Assembly (NCBI RefSeq): GCF_001424545.1
Contig: NZ_LMQL01000008.1
Location: 186,001-250,000 of the forward strand
Source of the DNA: Ramlibacter sp. Leaf400
Lineage (GTDB): Bacteria > Pseudomonadota > Gammaproteobacteria > Burkholderiales > Burkholderiaceae_C
DNA length: 64,000 nt
Direction of reading: 5' to 3'
Under the pieces are notes generated by a model that saw only the letters and a list, made by a program, of their open reading frames with translations, searched no databases and was not told the origin of the DNA. Position 1 is the stretch's first letter. Each line of letters begins with the position of its first letter. The translations under genes and the position numbers were made by a program. Below, one piece after another: positions 12,205 through 19,560 of this stretch.

Positions 12205-12220
12205 TAGAATCCCCCGCATG
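12205..12220 (+). promoter_or_regulatory. kdsD -10 element adjoining its start codon
   Basis: TAGAAT at 12205-12210, seven bases before the kdsD ATG at 12218. Transcription would begin at or next to the A of ATG, which predicts a leaderless message. No Shine-Dalgarno sequence is present. Confidence 0.5.
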
Positions 12221-13213
12221 TCCACCGGTTCCGCCCCCGCGTTCGATTCCGCCCAGGTGCTGCGCCTGGCCCAGGAGACGTTCGACATCGAAGCCGCCGC
12301 CGTGCTGGGCCTCAAGCGCCGCACCGGCGAGGCCTTCATCCGCGCCGTGCAGGCCATGCTGGATGTTCGCGGCCGCGTGGTCGTGATGGGCATGGGCAAG
12401 AGCGGCCACATCGGCCGCAAGGTCGCCGCCACGCTGGCCTCCACCGGCACGCCGGCGATGTTCGTGCACCCGGCCGAGGCCAGCCACGGCGACCTGGGCA
12501 TGATCAAGGCCGTCGACCTGGTGCTGGCCATCTCCAACAGCGGCGAGGTCGACGAGCTCACCAGCCTGCTGCCGGTGATCAAGCGATTGGGCGTCACGCT
12601 GGTCGCGATGACCGGCAACCCCAGGTCCACCCTGGCCCAGCACGCCGACATCCTGCTGGACAGCGGCGTCGAGAAGGAGGCCTGCCCGTTGCAGCTGGCG
12701 CCCACGGCGAGCACCACGGCGCAACTTGCGCTGGGTGACGCGCTGGCGGTGGCGCTGCTGGATGCGCGCGGTTTCCGCACCGAGGACTTCGCCCGCTCGC
12801 ACCCGGGCGGCGCGCTCGGCCGCCGCTTGCTGACGCATGTCGCCGACGTCATGCGCGCCGGCGAGGCCGTCCCGCGGGTCGCCCCGGACACGGCGTTCCC
12901 GGACCTGATGCGCGAGATGAGCGTCAAGGGCCTGGGCGCCTCGGCCATCGTCGACGAGGGGCGGCGCGTGCTGGGCATCTTCACCGACGGCGACCTGCGC
13001 CGGCTGATCGAGAAGGGCGTGGACCTGCGCGCGGTCAAGGCCCGCGAGGTCATGCACCGCGATCCACGCACGGTGCGGCGCGACGCGCTGGCGGTGGAGG
13101 CCGCCGAACTGATGGAGGAACACCGCATCACCAGCGTGCTGGTGCTCGACGAGCAGGGCCTGCTGTGCGGCGTGGTGAACAGCAACGACCTGATGCGCGC
13201 CAAGGTGATCTGA
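12218..13213 (+). CDS. kdsD: D-arabinose 5-phosphate isomerase
   Basis: Interconverts ribulose 5-phosphate and arabinose 5-phosphate, the first step to Kdo for lipopolysaccharide. Its 331 residues comprise an SIS sugar-isomerase domain (about 40-190; MGMGKSGHIGRKVAATLAS, and VHPAEASHGDLGM with the key His) and two CBS domains (about 205-330; DVMRAGEAVP... and EVMHRDPRTVR...). The ATG at 12218 begins MSTGSAPAFDSAQVLRLA. The next gene is kdsC, so two Kdo steps are co-transcribed. The KpsF capsule paralogue is an alternative name, but the LPS context favours KdsD. Confidence 0.96.
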   Translation: MSTGSAPAFDSAQVLRLAQETFDIEAAAVLGLKRRTGEAFIRAVQAMLDVRGRVVVMGMGKSGHIGRKVAATLASTGTPAMFVHPAEASHGDLGMIKAVDLVLAISNSGEVDELTSLLPVIKRLGVTLVAMTGNPRSTLAQHADILLDSGVEKEACPLQLAPTASTTAQLALGDALAVALLDARGFRTEDFARSHPGGALGRRLLTHVADVMRAGEAVPRVAPDTAFPDLMREMSVKGLGASAIVDEGRRVLGIFTDGDLRRLIEKGVDLRAVKAREVMHRDPRTVRRDALAVEAAELMEEHRITSVLVLDEQGLLCGVVNSNDLMRAKVI

Positions 13214-13215
13214 AC

Positions 13216-13764
13216 GTGGCCCCGAGCCCTGCGCTGAACTTTCCCCCCGAACTGCTGTTGGCCGCCCAGGGCATCCGGGTGGCCTTCTTCGACGTGGACG
13301 GGGTGCTCACCGATGGCGGCCTGTACCTGTCGGCCGAAGGCGAGATGCTCAAGCGCTTCCACATCCTCGACGGCCTGGGGCTCAAGCTGCTGCAGGAAGG
13401 CGGCATCACGCCGGTGGTGATCACCGGCCGCGACTCGAAGCCGCTGCGCGCGCGCCTGGCGGCGCTGGGCGTGACGAACGTTCACTACGGCACCGAAGAC
13501 AAGGCGCCGGCCGCTCGGAAGACGCTGGCCGCGCTGGGCCTGGACTGGGCCCAGGCCGCGGCCATCGGCGACGACTGGCCCGACCTGCCGGTGCTGCGCC
13601 GCTGCGGCTTCGCGGCGGCGCCGGCCAATGCGCATGCGGAGGTCAGGGCCGCGGCGGCCTACGTCACCACTGCCGCGGGCGGACACGGCGCTGCGCGCGA
13701 GTTCTGCGACCTGCTGCTGGTGGCCTGCGGCCGCTATTCGCAGCTGCTGGAGCGCTACGCATGA
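13216..13764 (+). CDS. kdsC: 3-deoxy-D-manno-octulosonate 8-phosphate phosphatase
   Basis: HAD-family phosphatase that releases Kdo from Kdo-8-phosphate. The GTG at 13216, two bases after kdsD, gives 182 residues (VAPSPALNFPPELLLAAQG). FFDVDGVLTDGG carries the nucleophile Asp and the second Asp. VVITGRDSKPL (Thr), KTLAALGL and IGDDWPDLPVL (acidic pair) complete the HAD motifs. Length fits the cap-less tetrameric type. Its stop overlaps the ATG of a 21-codon micro-ORF that leads to lptC. Confidence 0.96.
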   Translation: MAPSPALNFPPELLLAAQGIRVAFFDVDGVLTDGGLYLSAEGEMLKRFHILDGLGLKLLQEGGITPVVITGRDSKPLRARLAALGVTNVHYGTEDKAPAARKTLAALGLDWAQAAAIGDDWPDLPVLRRCGFAAAPANAHAEVRAAAAYVTTAAGGHGAAREFCDLLLVACGRYSQLLERYA

Positions 13765-13826
13765 GCCGCGCCCGGCCGCCCGAAGCGGCTCGCACCGCAG
13801 TGCGCAGCGCGGAGGTTGTCCAGTGA
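13761..13826 (+). CDS. 21-codon micro-ORF bridging kdsC and lptC
   Basis: ATG at 13761 overlaps the kdsC stop as ATGA, and its TGA (13824-13826) overlaps the GTG of lptC. The peptide is MSRARPPEAARTAVRSAEVVQ. It may be only a coupling device that lets ribosomes travel from kdsC to lptC. The lptC ribosome binding site (GGAGG, 13811-13815) lies inside it. Whether a stable peptide exists cannot be told. Confidence 0.35.
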   Translation: MSRARPPEAARTAVRSAEVVQ

Positions 13827-14464
13827 GCACCGCCGCCCTGCCCTGGGGCCGGGCCTGGCGCTGGGCGCGCCGCGCCTGGGACCGCGCGGCCATCTACCTG
13901 CCCGTGATCCTCATGGGCGTGATGGCGCTGGGCACCTACTGGCTGGCGAGCAACACGCCTTCGCTGCTGGGCGGGCCGGAGAACCGGAGGCCCCCCAGCC
14001 ACGAACCCGACTACTTCATGCGCAACTTCTCGGTGAAGACCTTCGAGCCGGGCGGCCGACTCAAGAGCGAGGTGTTCGGCACCGAGGCGCGGCACTACCC
14101 CGACACCGACACGCTGGAGATCGACCGCGCGCGCATCCTGTCCTATGACGAGAGCGGGGCGCTCACGGTCGCCACCGCGCGGCGCGCCATCAGCAACGGC
14201 GACGGCTCGGAGGCGCAGCTGATCGGCGATGCGGTCGTCACGCGCACGCCGCCGCCGGGCACGGATGCGCCGCGCATGGAATTCCGCGGCGAGTTCCTGC
14301 ACGCCTTCCTCAACACCGAGAAGGTGCGCTCGCACAAGCCGGTCACGCTGATCCGCGGCAACGACCGCTTCACCGCCGACACCCTCGAGTACGACAACCT
14401 CGACCGCGTGATGGACCTGCGCGGACGCGTCCGCGGCACGCTGATGCCGCAGCCCGCGCCCTGA
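13823..14464 (+). CDS. lptC: LPS export protein LptC
   Basis: Bitopic inner-membrane protein that receives LPS from the LptBFG transporter and passes it to LptA. The GTG at 13823 is chosen because GGAGG lies seven bases before it. It gives 213 residues with one membrane anchor at about 25-45 (IYLPVILMGVMALGTYWLA). The rest is a periplasmic beta-jellyroll that includes YFMRNFSVKTFEPGGRLKSEVFG and ends at the DRVMDLRGRVRGTL edge strand. lptA and lptB, usually next, are not in the window; an SDR gene follows, with its start overlapping the stop (TGATG). Confidence 0.92.
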   Translation: MSTAALPWGRAWRWARRAWDRAAIYLPVILMGVMALGTYWLASNTPSLLGGPENRRPPSHEPDYFMRNFSVKTFEPGGRLKSEVFGTEARHYPDTDTLEIDRARILSYDESGALTVATARRAISNGDGSEAQLIGDAVVTRTPPPGTDAPRMEFRGEFLHAFLNTEKVRSHKPVTLIRGNDRFTADTLEYDNLDRVMDLRGRVRGTLMPQPAP

Positions 14465-15240
14465 TGGCCGGACCGCTCGTCTTCATCACCGGGGCTTCCA
14501 GCGGCATCGGCCAGGCACTGGCCCGGCGCTACCACCAGGCCGGCTGGCGGCTGGCGCTGGCGGCGCGCCGCACCGGCGAGATCCAGGCCTGGGCGGCGCA
14601 GCAGGGCCTGGATTCCGCGAGCTATGCGGTCTATGGCGCCGACGTGGCGGACATCGACAGCATCGTCGCGGCCGGCCGGCGCTGCCTGGACGAGCAGGGC
14701 GTCCCCGACGTGGTGATCGCCAACGCCGGCATCAGCATCGGCGTCGACACCGCCTGCCGCGAAGACCTGGACGTGATCGCGCGGACCTACGCCACCAACA
14801 ACGTGGGGCTGGCCGCCACCTTCCATCCCTTCCTCGCGGCGATGACGGCGCGCCGCTCGGGGACGCTGGTGGGCATCGCCAGCGTGGCCGGCATCCGTGG
14901 GCTGCCGGGGCACGGGGCGTACTGCGCGAGCAAGGCCGCGGTCATCAGCTACTGCGAGTGCCTGCGCGGCGAGCTGCGACCGGCCAGCGTGAAGGTGGTG
15001 ACGATCAGCCCGGGGTACGTGGACACGCCGCTCACGCGGCAGAACCGCTACGGCATGCCTTTCCGGCTGCCGGCGGAGGTCTTCGCCGACCGGGCCTTCC
15101 GCGCGATCGAACGCGGGAGCAGCTACCGCGTGATCCCCTGGCAGATGGGCGTGGTGGCCAAGCTGCTGCGCATGCTGCCCAACGCGTTGTACGACCGCCT
15201 GCTCGCCGGGCGGCCGCGCAAGCACCGCCAGGGCCAGTAG
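14464..15240 (+). CDS. Short-chain dehydrogenase/reductase (SDR)
   Basis: NAD(P)-dependent oxidoreductase of the classical SDR family. Of 258 residues, the cofactor motif TGASSGIG is at about 9-16, NAG near residue 87, and the catalytic Tyr-x3-Lys (YCASK) at about 153-157 after a conserved Ser (IASVAG). SPGYVDTPLT follows as usual. An Arg-rich loop after the second beta strand (LAARRTGEI) favours NADPH. It overlaps lptC by one base, so it is co-transcribed with the LPS genes, but its substrate is unknown. The C-terminal basic tail (RPRKHRQGQ) is unusual and could meet membrane or nucleic acid. Confidence 0.9.
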   Translation: MAGPLVFITGASSGIGQALARRYHQAGWRLALAARRTGEIQAWAAQQGLDSASYAVYGADVADIDSIVAAGRRCLDEQGVPDVVIANAGISIGVDTACREDLDVIARTYATNNVGLAATFHPFLAAMTARRSGTLVGIASVAGIRGLPGHGAYCASKAAVISYCECLRGELRPASVKVVTISPGYVDTPLTRQNRYGMPFRLPAEVFADRAFRAIERGSSYRVIPWQMGVVAKLLRMLPNALYDRLLAGRPRKHRQGQ

Positions 15241-15290
15241 GCCGCCCGCCGCCCGGGCGGCATCTCGTCATTCGGAACCGGCCAGGCAAG

Positions 15291-15315
15291 AAAAAAGGGC
15301 TCCCGAAGGAGCCCT
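15291..15315 (-). terminator. Rho-independent terminator of the RNA-binding protein gene
   Basis: On the minus strand: AGGGCTCC, loop TTCG, GGAGCCCT, then six T. The 8-bp stem with a stable UUCG tetraloop lies 56 bases after the stop at 15372. Confidence 0.9.
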
Positions 15316-15371
15316 CGTTCGCAGGCTGGCTGAAGTGCGGCTCTGGTGTAGCGCCCTCAGCCGACCAATGC

Positions 15372-15878
15372 TCAGTAGCTGCTGCCGCCGCCGCGGTTGC
15401 CGCCGCGCGGGCCGGAGCCGTACGGGCTGCGGAAGCCGCCGTCACCGCCACCGCCGCCACCACCGCCGCTGCGGCTACCGCCGCCACCGCCGTAGCCGCC
15501 GCCGCCACCACCGCTGCGGCCACCGCCGCCGCCGTAGCCGCCGCCACCACCGCCGTAGCCGCCGCCGCCGCCACCACCACCGTAGCCGCCGCCACCACCG
15601 CCGCTGCCGCCGTAGCCGCGCGGGCGCTGTTCCATCGGACGCGCTTCGTTGACGACGACGCTGCGGCCGCCCAGGGGCTGGCCGTTCATGCCGGTGATCG
15701 CGGCTTGCGCCTCGGCATCGCTGCCCATTTCGACGAAGCCGAAGCCTTTGGAGCGGCCGGTGTCGCGCTCCATCATGACCTTGGCGCTGGTGACCGCGCC
15801 GAACTGGCCGAAGGCCTGTTCCAGGTCGCTATCGCGCACCGAGTAGGGCAGGTTGCCCACGTAGAGTTTGTTGCCCAT
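15372..15878 (-). CDS. Glycine-rich RRM RNA-binding protein
   Basis: Single RNA-recognition-motif protein of the type induced by cold in bacteria, thought to act as an RNA chaperone. Of 168 residues, the RRM spans about 1-80 with RNP2 (KLYVGNLPYS) and RNP1 (RSKGFGFVEM). The remainder is a low-complexity GYGGGGG/SGGGGG tail with scattered Arg, encoded by GGN repeats. Such tails are known to vary in length. The 5' region can form a hairpin that buries the ribosome binding site, suggesting temperature or protein-controlled translation. A terminator follows. It is a single-gene unit. Confidence 0.95.
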   Translation of the reverse strand: MGNKLYVGNLPYSVRDSDLEQAFGQFGAVTSAKVMMERDTGRSKGFGFVEMGSDAEAQAAITGMNGQPLGGRSVVVNEARPMEQRPRGYGGSGGGGGGYGGGGGGGGYGGGGGGYGGGGGRSGGGGGGYGGGGGSRSGGGGGGGGDGGFRSPYGSGPRGGNRGGGSSY

Positions 15879-15883
15879 TGAAA

Positions 15884-15923
15884 GGGACTCCTAGATAAAC
15901 ATTGACCAGAGCGATGGAGTCCC
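15884..15923 (-). promoter_or_regulatory. 5'-UTR hairpin covering the ribosome binding site of the RRM gene
   Basis: Perfect 8-bp inverted repeat GGGACTCC (mRNA 5' arm, 15923-15916) and GGAGTCCC (3' arm, 15891-15884) with a 24-base loop. The 3' arm contains the GGAG Shine-Dalgarno sequence, five bases before the ATG at 15878. Closing the hairpin would block ribosome access. Seen directly; regulation by temperature or autoregulation is inferred. Confidence 0.55.
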
Positions 15924-16101
15924 GAAAACGCATCAAACCGAGCGCCAAGCGCAAGACCTTTTCACCGCATACCGCGCGGCCCCATGCAAGGACCACGTCA
16001 GGGCATTATGAAGCAGATAGCCGAGGGGGGCGCAAGGGGATTGCTCCCGGGGCGCGCCCGGCGTCGATCGGCACGGGCGCGATCGCGCGCCGGCGCGGCC
16101 G

Positions 16102-16338
16102 CTACTGATCCGTGCGAAGGCCGCGCGGGTCCTCGCCGCCGCCCTCGCCTTCGGCCACCTGGTGGCGCCAGCAGCCGAACGCGGCGCGCATCAGTTGGAG
16201 CTGATGCTCGAACCTGGGGCACGCCTCGCAGGCCGCCAGGTGCAGGCGCAGGGCGATCCGGTCGGCCATCGGCAGGGCGCGGTCCTGGCGCGCCACCAGC
16301 AGCGCGGCGGCTTCCTTGCAGGTGCGGCGAAGCATCAT
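16102..16338 (-). CDS. Putative zinc-finger anti-sigma factor
   Basis: Likely soluble partner that binds and inhibits the ECF sigma factor encoded just upstream. Its 78 residues start at the ATG at 16338, which overlaps the sigma stop (ATGA); an alternative ATG is one codon later. The zinc signature of the anti-sigma (zf-HC2) fold is HLAACEACPRF, i.e. His-x3-Cys-x2-Cys, with an earlier Cys at CKEAAALLVARQDR. No membrane helix follows, so it is a cytoplasmic type. The Gly/Glu-rich end (AEGEGGGEDPRGLRTDQ) is unstructured. The pairing with the sigma gene is the main support. Confidence 0.85.
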   Translation of the reverse strand: MMLRRTCKEAAALLVARQDRALPMADRIALRLHLAACEACPRFEHQLQLMRAAFGCWRHQVAEGEGGGEDPRGLRTDQ

Positions 16339-16904
16339 GGGGCGGGGCGGGTGGCAAACCAGTTGAGCTCCAGGCATTCGCGCAGGCGCAGGCGCGCACG
16401 GTGCAGCTGGACGTACAGGTTGGTCGGGGTGAGCGCGAGCTCCTTACAGATCTCCTCGGCGGAGAGTTCGAGCCACTCGCGCATCATGAACACGCGCGCC
16501 ATGCCGGGCGGCAGCTTCTCGGTGCAGGCCTCCAGCACCGCCAGGAACTGGCGCGAGGACAAGGCGCGCTCGGGGTCGCCCCAGTCGGCCGGCGGCGCGG
16601 CGAAATGGCCGTCGGCCTTGAACAGCAGCGCGTCCAGCTCCTCGCTGCCGTCGCCGTCCGCGCCGCCGTCCGGCAGCGCCACCTCGCGCCGGCGGCTGCG
16701 CAGGGCATCGACCAGCTTGTGCCGCAGGATCCCGACCAGCCAGGTCCTCAGCTGCGATCGCTGCCCGAACGACTGCGGCCGCGACAGCGCGGCCAGCAGG
16801 GTCTCGGAGACCGCGTCCTCGGCCCAGGCGTCGTTGCGAAGCTGCAGCCTCGCGTAGCGCAGCAGGTAGCTGCGGTGTTCGGCCACTTGGATCTCGAACG
16901 ACAT
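16335..16904 (-). CDS. ECF-type RNA polymerase sigma factor
   Basis: Alternative sigma-70 family factor of group 4. Its 189 residues hold region 2 (about 8-75; LLRYARLQLRNDAWAEDAVSETLLAAL, RTWLVGILRHKLVDALR), a longer acidic linker (about 78-115), and region 4 (about 125-180; LPPGMARVFMMREWLELSAEEICKELALTPTNLYVQLHRARLRLRECL). The layout, with a small zinc anti-sigma gene overlapping its end, matches RpoE-like stress units. The target regulon is unknown and no obvious autoregulatory promoter was recognised. Confidence 0.94.
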   Translation of the reverse strand: MSFEIQVAEHRSYLLRYARLQLRNDAWAEDAVSETLLAALSRPQSFGQRSQLRTWLVGILRHKLVDALRSRRREVALPDGGADGDGSEELDALLFKADGHFAAPPADWGDPERALSSRQFLAVLEACTEKLPPGMARVFMMREWLELSAEEICKELALTPTNLYVQLHRARLRLRECLELNWFATRPAP

Positions 16905-16974
16905 GGGCAGGTCTGGGCGTCGACGGCTGGGCCATCCTAGCCCAGGCTCCGTTGCCGCGATTGCCTTCGCGCCG

Positions 16975-18177
16975 CTACCAGGTCGCTTCGCGCTCGGGCG
17001 TCGAGCCGATGCGGTGGATGGCCAGGTCGGCGCCTTCGTGCTCCTCCTCCTGCGACAACCGCAGGCCGACCGTCGCCTTCAGCACGCCGTACACCCCGAA
17101 GCCGCACAGCAGCGCCCAGACCACGCCCACCGCGCTGCCCAGCGCCTGCGCGGCGAAGCTCACGCCGCCCAGCCCGCCCAGGGCCTTGCTGCCGAAGAGG
17201 CCCGCCGCCAGCCCGCCCCACAGCCCGCACAGGCCGTGCAGCGGCCACACGCCCAGCACGTCGTCGATCTTCCAGCGGTTCTGGGCGACGGTGAACATGG
17301 CCACGAAGATGGCGCCGGCCACCGCGCCCACCACCAGCGCGCCCAGCGGATGCATCAGGTCCGACCCGGCGCACACCGCCACCAGCCCGGCCAGCGGGCC
17401 GTTGTGCACGAAGCCGGGGTCGTTGCGGCCCAGGGCCAGCGCGGCCAGCGTGCCGCCCACCATCGCCATCAGCGAATTGACCGCCACCAGGCCGGAGATC
17501 TTGTCCACGGTCTGCGCGCTCATCACATTGAAGCCGAACCAGCCGACGGTGAGGATCCAGGCGCCCAGCGCCAGGAAGGGGATGTTGGACGGCGGATGGG
17601 CCGACACCGCGCCGTCCTTGCGGTAGCGGTTGCTGCGGGCCCCCAGCAGCAGCACCGCCGGCAGCGCCAGCCAGCCGCCGACCGCGTGGACCACGATGGA
17701 GCCGGCGAAGTCGTGGAAGTCCTCGCCGGTGGTGGCCTTGATCCAGTCCTGCACGCCGAAGGCGCGGTTCCAGGCGATGCCCTCGAACACCGGGTACACC
17801 AGCCCCACGATGACCGCGGTGGCGATCAGCTGCGGCCCGAAGCGCGCGCGCTCCGCGATGCCGCCGGAGATGATGGCCGGGATCGCCGCCGCGAACGTGA
17901 GCAGGAAGAAGAACTTCACTAGCTCGTAGCCGTTGCGTGCCGCCAGCTGCTCGGCGCCCACGAAGAAGCTGGTGCCGTAAGCCACCGTGTAGCCGACCAG
18001 GAAGTAGGCGACGGTGGACACCGAGAAATCCACCAGGATCTTGACCAGGGCGTTGACCTGGTTCTTCTTGCGCACGGTCCCCAGCTCCAGGAACGCGAAG
18101 CCGGCGTGCATGGCCAGCACCAGGATGGCGCCGAGCAGGATGAACAAGGCGTCCGAGCCCTGTTTGAGTGCTTCCAT
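16975..18177 (-). CDS. amtB: Ammonium transporter
   Basis: Trimeric inner-membrane channel for ammonium uptake. Its 400 residues start MEALKQGSDALFILLGAILVLAMHAGFAFLELG, without a cleaved leader; the ATG at 18177 is 65 bases after the predicted transcription start. About 11 membrane helices are visible. The pore twin histidines are in VVHAVGG and WPLHGLCGLWGG, and the conserved Asp in HDFAGS. A sigma-54 promoter precedes the gene, so nitrogen (NtrC) control is expected. The usual partner glnK (PII) is not adjacent on either side. The frame stays open far upstream, but that part is not used. Confidence 0.96.
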   Translation of the reverse strand: MEALKQGSDALFILLGAILVLAMHAGFAFLELGTVRKKNQVNALVKILVDFSVSTVAYFLVGYTVAYGTSFFVGAEQLAARNGYELVKFFFLLTFAAAIPAIISGGIAERARFGPQLIATAVIVGLVYPVFEGIAWNRAFGVQDWIKATTGEDFHDFAGSIVVHAVGGWLALPAVLLLGARSNRYRKDGAVSAHPPSNIPFLALGAWILTVGWFGFNVMSAQTVDKISGLVAVNSLMAMVGGTLAALALGRNDPGFVHNGPLAGLVAVCAGSDLMHPLGALVVGAVAGAIFVAMFTVAQNRWKIDDVLGVWPLHGLCGLWGGLAAGLFGSKALGGLGGVSFAAQALGSAVGVVWALLCGFGVYGVLKATVGLRLSQEEEHEGADLAIHRIGSTPEREATW

Positions 18178-18250
18178 GAATCCCTCTTTGGATGAAATTT
18201 GCGTTGTTCTGGTGCGTGGCGGCCGTCTTCCGGCGCGACGCACCAAAGCC

Positions 18251-18267
18251 AAGCAATAAGCGCGCCA
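18251..18267 (-). promoter_or_regulatory. Sigma-54 promoter of amtB
   Basis: Minus strand reads TGGCGCG-CTTA-TTGCTT, one mismatch to the TGGCACG-N4-TTGCT consensus, with GG and GC exactly 12 bases apart (-24/-12). It lies about 74 bases before the amtB ATG. It implies enhancer-dependent, nitrogen-regulated transcription. Confidence 0.8.
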
Positions 18268-18309
18268 GAAGGGTGCGCCCGGGCGGCGGCCAGGCTGGGC
18301 CTCGGTTGA

Positions 18310-18315
18310 TATACT
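18310..18315 (+). promoter_or_regulatory. -10 element of the metX leader
   Basis: TATACT, about 12 bases before the riboswitch begins, placing the transcription start just ahead of the first riboswitch stem. No convincing -35 is seen. Confidence 0.5.
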
Positions 18316-18326
18316 TTTCCGCCAAC

Positions 18327-18376
18327 AGCGCCGATTTGCTTCCGCTTGCGGGCGCTCAACAAATACAGCTAAAGAC
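18327..18376 (+). ncRNA. SAM-II (SAM-alpha) riboswitch upstream of metX
   Basis: S-adenosylmethionine sensor in the metX leader. Stem P1 is AGCGCC (18327-18332) with GGCGCT (18351-18356). The pseudoknot pairs ATTTG (18334-18338) with CAAAT (18360-18364). The conserved GCTAAAG lies at 18368-18374. The order GCGC-YGATTT-...-GCGC-...-AAAT-...-GCTAAA matches the known metX SAM-II aptamer. A terminator hairpin follows, so high SAM probably stops transcription of metX-metW. Confidence 0.88.
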
Positions 18377-18388
18377 GAAGCCCGACCA

Positions 18389-18426
18389 CCCGGCCTCGTG
18401 TTTAGCGACGCCGGGTTTTCTTTTTT
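18389..18426 (+). terminator. Leader terminator of metX
   Basis: Stem CCCGGCCTCG (18389-18398) with CGACGCCGGG (18406-18415), one mismatch, loop TGTTTAG, then TTTTCTTTTTT. It ends three bases before the metX ATG at 18430 and is the likely output switch of the SAM-II riboswitch. Confidence 0.85.
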
Positions 18427-18429
18427 CGC

Positions 18430-19560
18430 ATGACGCTGATCGCCGAACCGAAGTCCATGCATTTCGAGCCGCCGCTGCCGCTTCGCAGCGGGGCCACGGT
18501 GCGCGGCTACGACCTGGCCTACGAGACCTACGGCAGCCTCAACGCCGACCGCAGCAACGCGGTGCTGGTCTGCCACGCGCTGAACGCGTCGCACCACGTG
18601 GCCGGCGTCTACGCGGGCCAGGATCGCTCCGAAGGCTGGTGGGACACCATGATCGGTCCCGGCAAGCCGGTCGACACCGACCGCTTCTTCGTCATCGGCG
18701 TCAACAACCTGGGCTCCTGCTTCGGCTCCACCGGGCCCATGCACCTGAACCCCGACACCGGGCGCGTGTACGGCGCCGACTTCCCGGTCGTCACAGTGGA
18801 GGACTGGGTCGATGCGCAGGCGCGCCTGCTCGATGGCCTGGGCATCGAGCAGCTGGCCGCCGTCATGGGCGGCAGCCTGGGCGGGATGCAGGCGCTGTCG
18901 TGGACGCTGCAGTACCCGCAGCGCGTGCGGCACGCGGCGGTGATCGCCAGCGCGCCCAACCTGACGGCGGAGAACATCGCCTTCAACGAGGTGGCGCGGC
19001 GCGCCATCGTCACCGACCCCGACTTCCACGGCGGCCACTTCTACCAGCACGGCGTGGTGCCGCAACGCGGGCTGCGCATCGCCCGCATGATCGGCCACAT
19101 CACCTACCTGTCCGACGACGTGATGAACGAGCGTTTCGGGCGGCAGTTGCGCAGCGGCCTGGACTTCCGCTACACGACGCAGGACATCGAGTTCCAGATC
19201 GAGAGCTACCTGCGCTACCAGGGCGACAAGTTCAGCGAGTACTTCGACGCCAACACCTACCTGCTGATCACGCGCGCGCTGGACTACTTCGACCCGGCTT
19301 CGCGCCACGACGGCAGCCTGTCCAAGGCGCTGGCCGCCGCCACCGCGCGCTTCCTGCTGGTGAGCTTCACCACCGACTGGCGCTTCTCGCCGCACCGCAG
19401 CCGCGAGATCGTCAAGGCCCTGCTGGACAACCACCGCACCTGCAGCTACGCCGAGATCGACGCGCCGCACGGCCACGACGCCTTCCTGCTGGAGGACCCG
19501 CGCTACCTGTCGGTGGTGCGCGCCTGGTTTGACCGGATCGCTGCGGAGTTCGGCCGATGA
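18430..19560 (+). CDS. metX: Homoserine O-acyltransferase MetX
   Basis: Acylates homoserine from acetyl- or succinyl-CoA, the first committed step of methionine synthesis. The 376 residues form an alpha/beta-hydrolase fold. The family motif [11 protein letters not shown] is near residue 95, the nucleophile Ser in GGSLGGMQ near residue 149, the catalytic Asp in [10 protein letters not shown] and the His in DAPHGHDAF near the end. The ATG at 18430 lies right after the leader terminator and has no Shine-Dalgarno; an ATG at 18457 is a possible alternative. metW overlaps its end by four bases. Acetyl versus succinyl specificity cannot be decided by eye. Confidence 0.96.
   Translation: MTLIAEPKSMHFEPPLPLRSGATVRGYDLAYETYGSLNADRSNAVLVCHALNASHHVAGVYAGQDRSEGWWDTMIGPGKPVDTDRFFVIGVNNLGSCFGSTGPMHLNPDTGRVYGADFPVVTVEDWVDAQARLLDGLGIEQLAAVMGGSLGGMQALSWTLQYPQRVRHAAVIASAPNLTAENIAFNEVARRAIVTDPDFHGGHFYQHGVVPQRGLRIARMIGHITYLSDDVMNERFGRQLRSGLDFRYTTQDIEFQIESYLRYQGDKFSEYFDANTYLLITRALDYFDPASRHDGSLSKALAAATARFLLVSFTTDWRFSPHRSREIVKALLDNHRTCSYAEIDAPHGHDAFLLEDPRYLSVVRAWFDRIAAEFGR

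Noticed and set aside
15372..15620. Possible short-repeat array or CRISPR
   Set aside because: The repetition is GGN codons of the glycine-rich tail of the RRM protein; no constant repeat or spacers.
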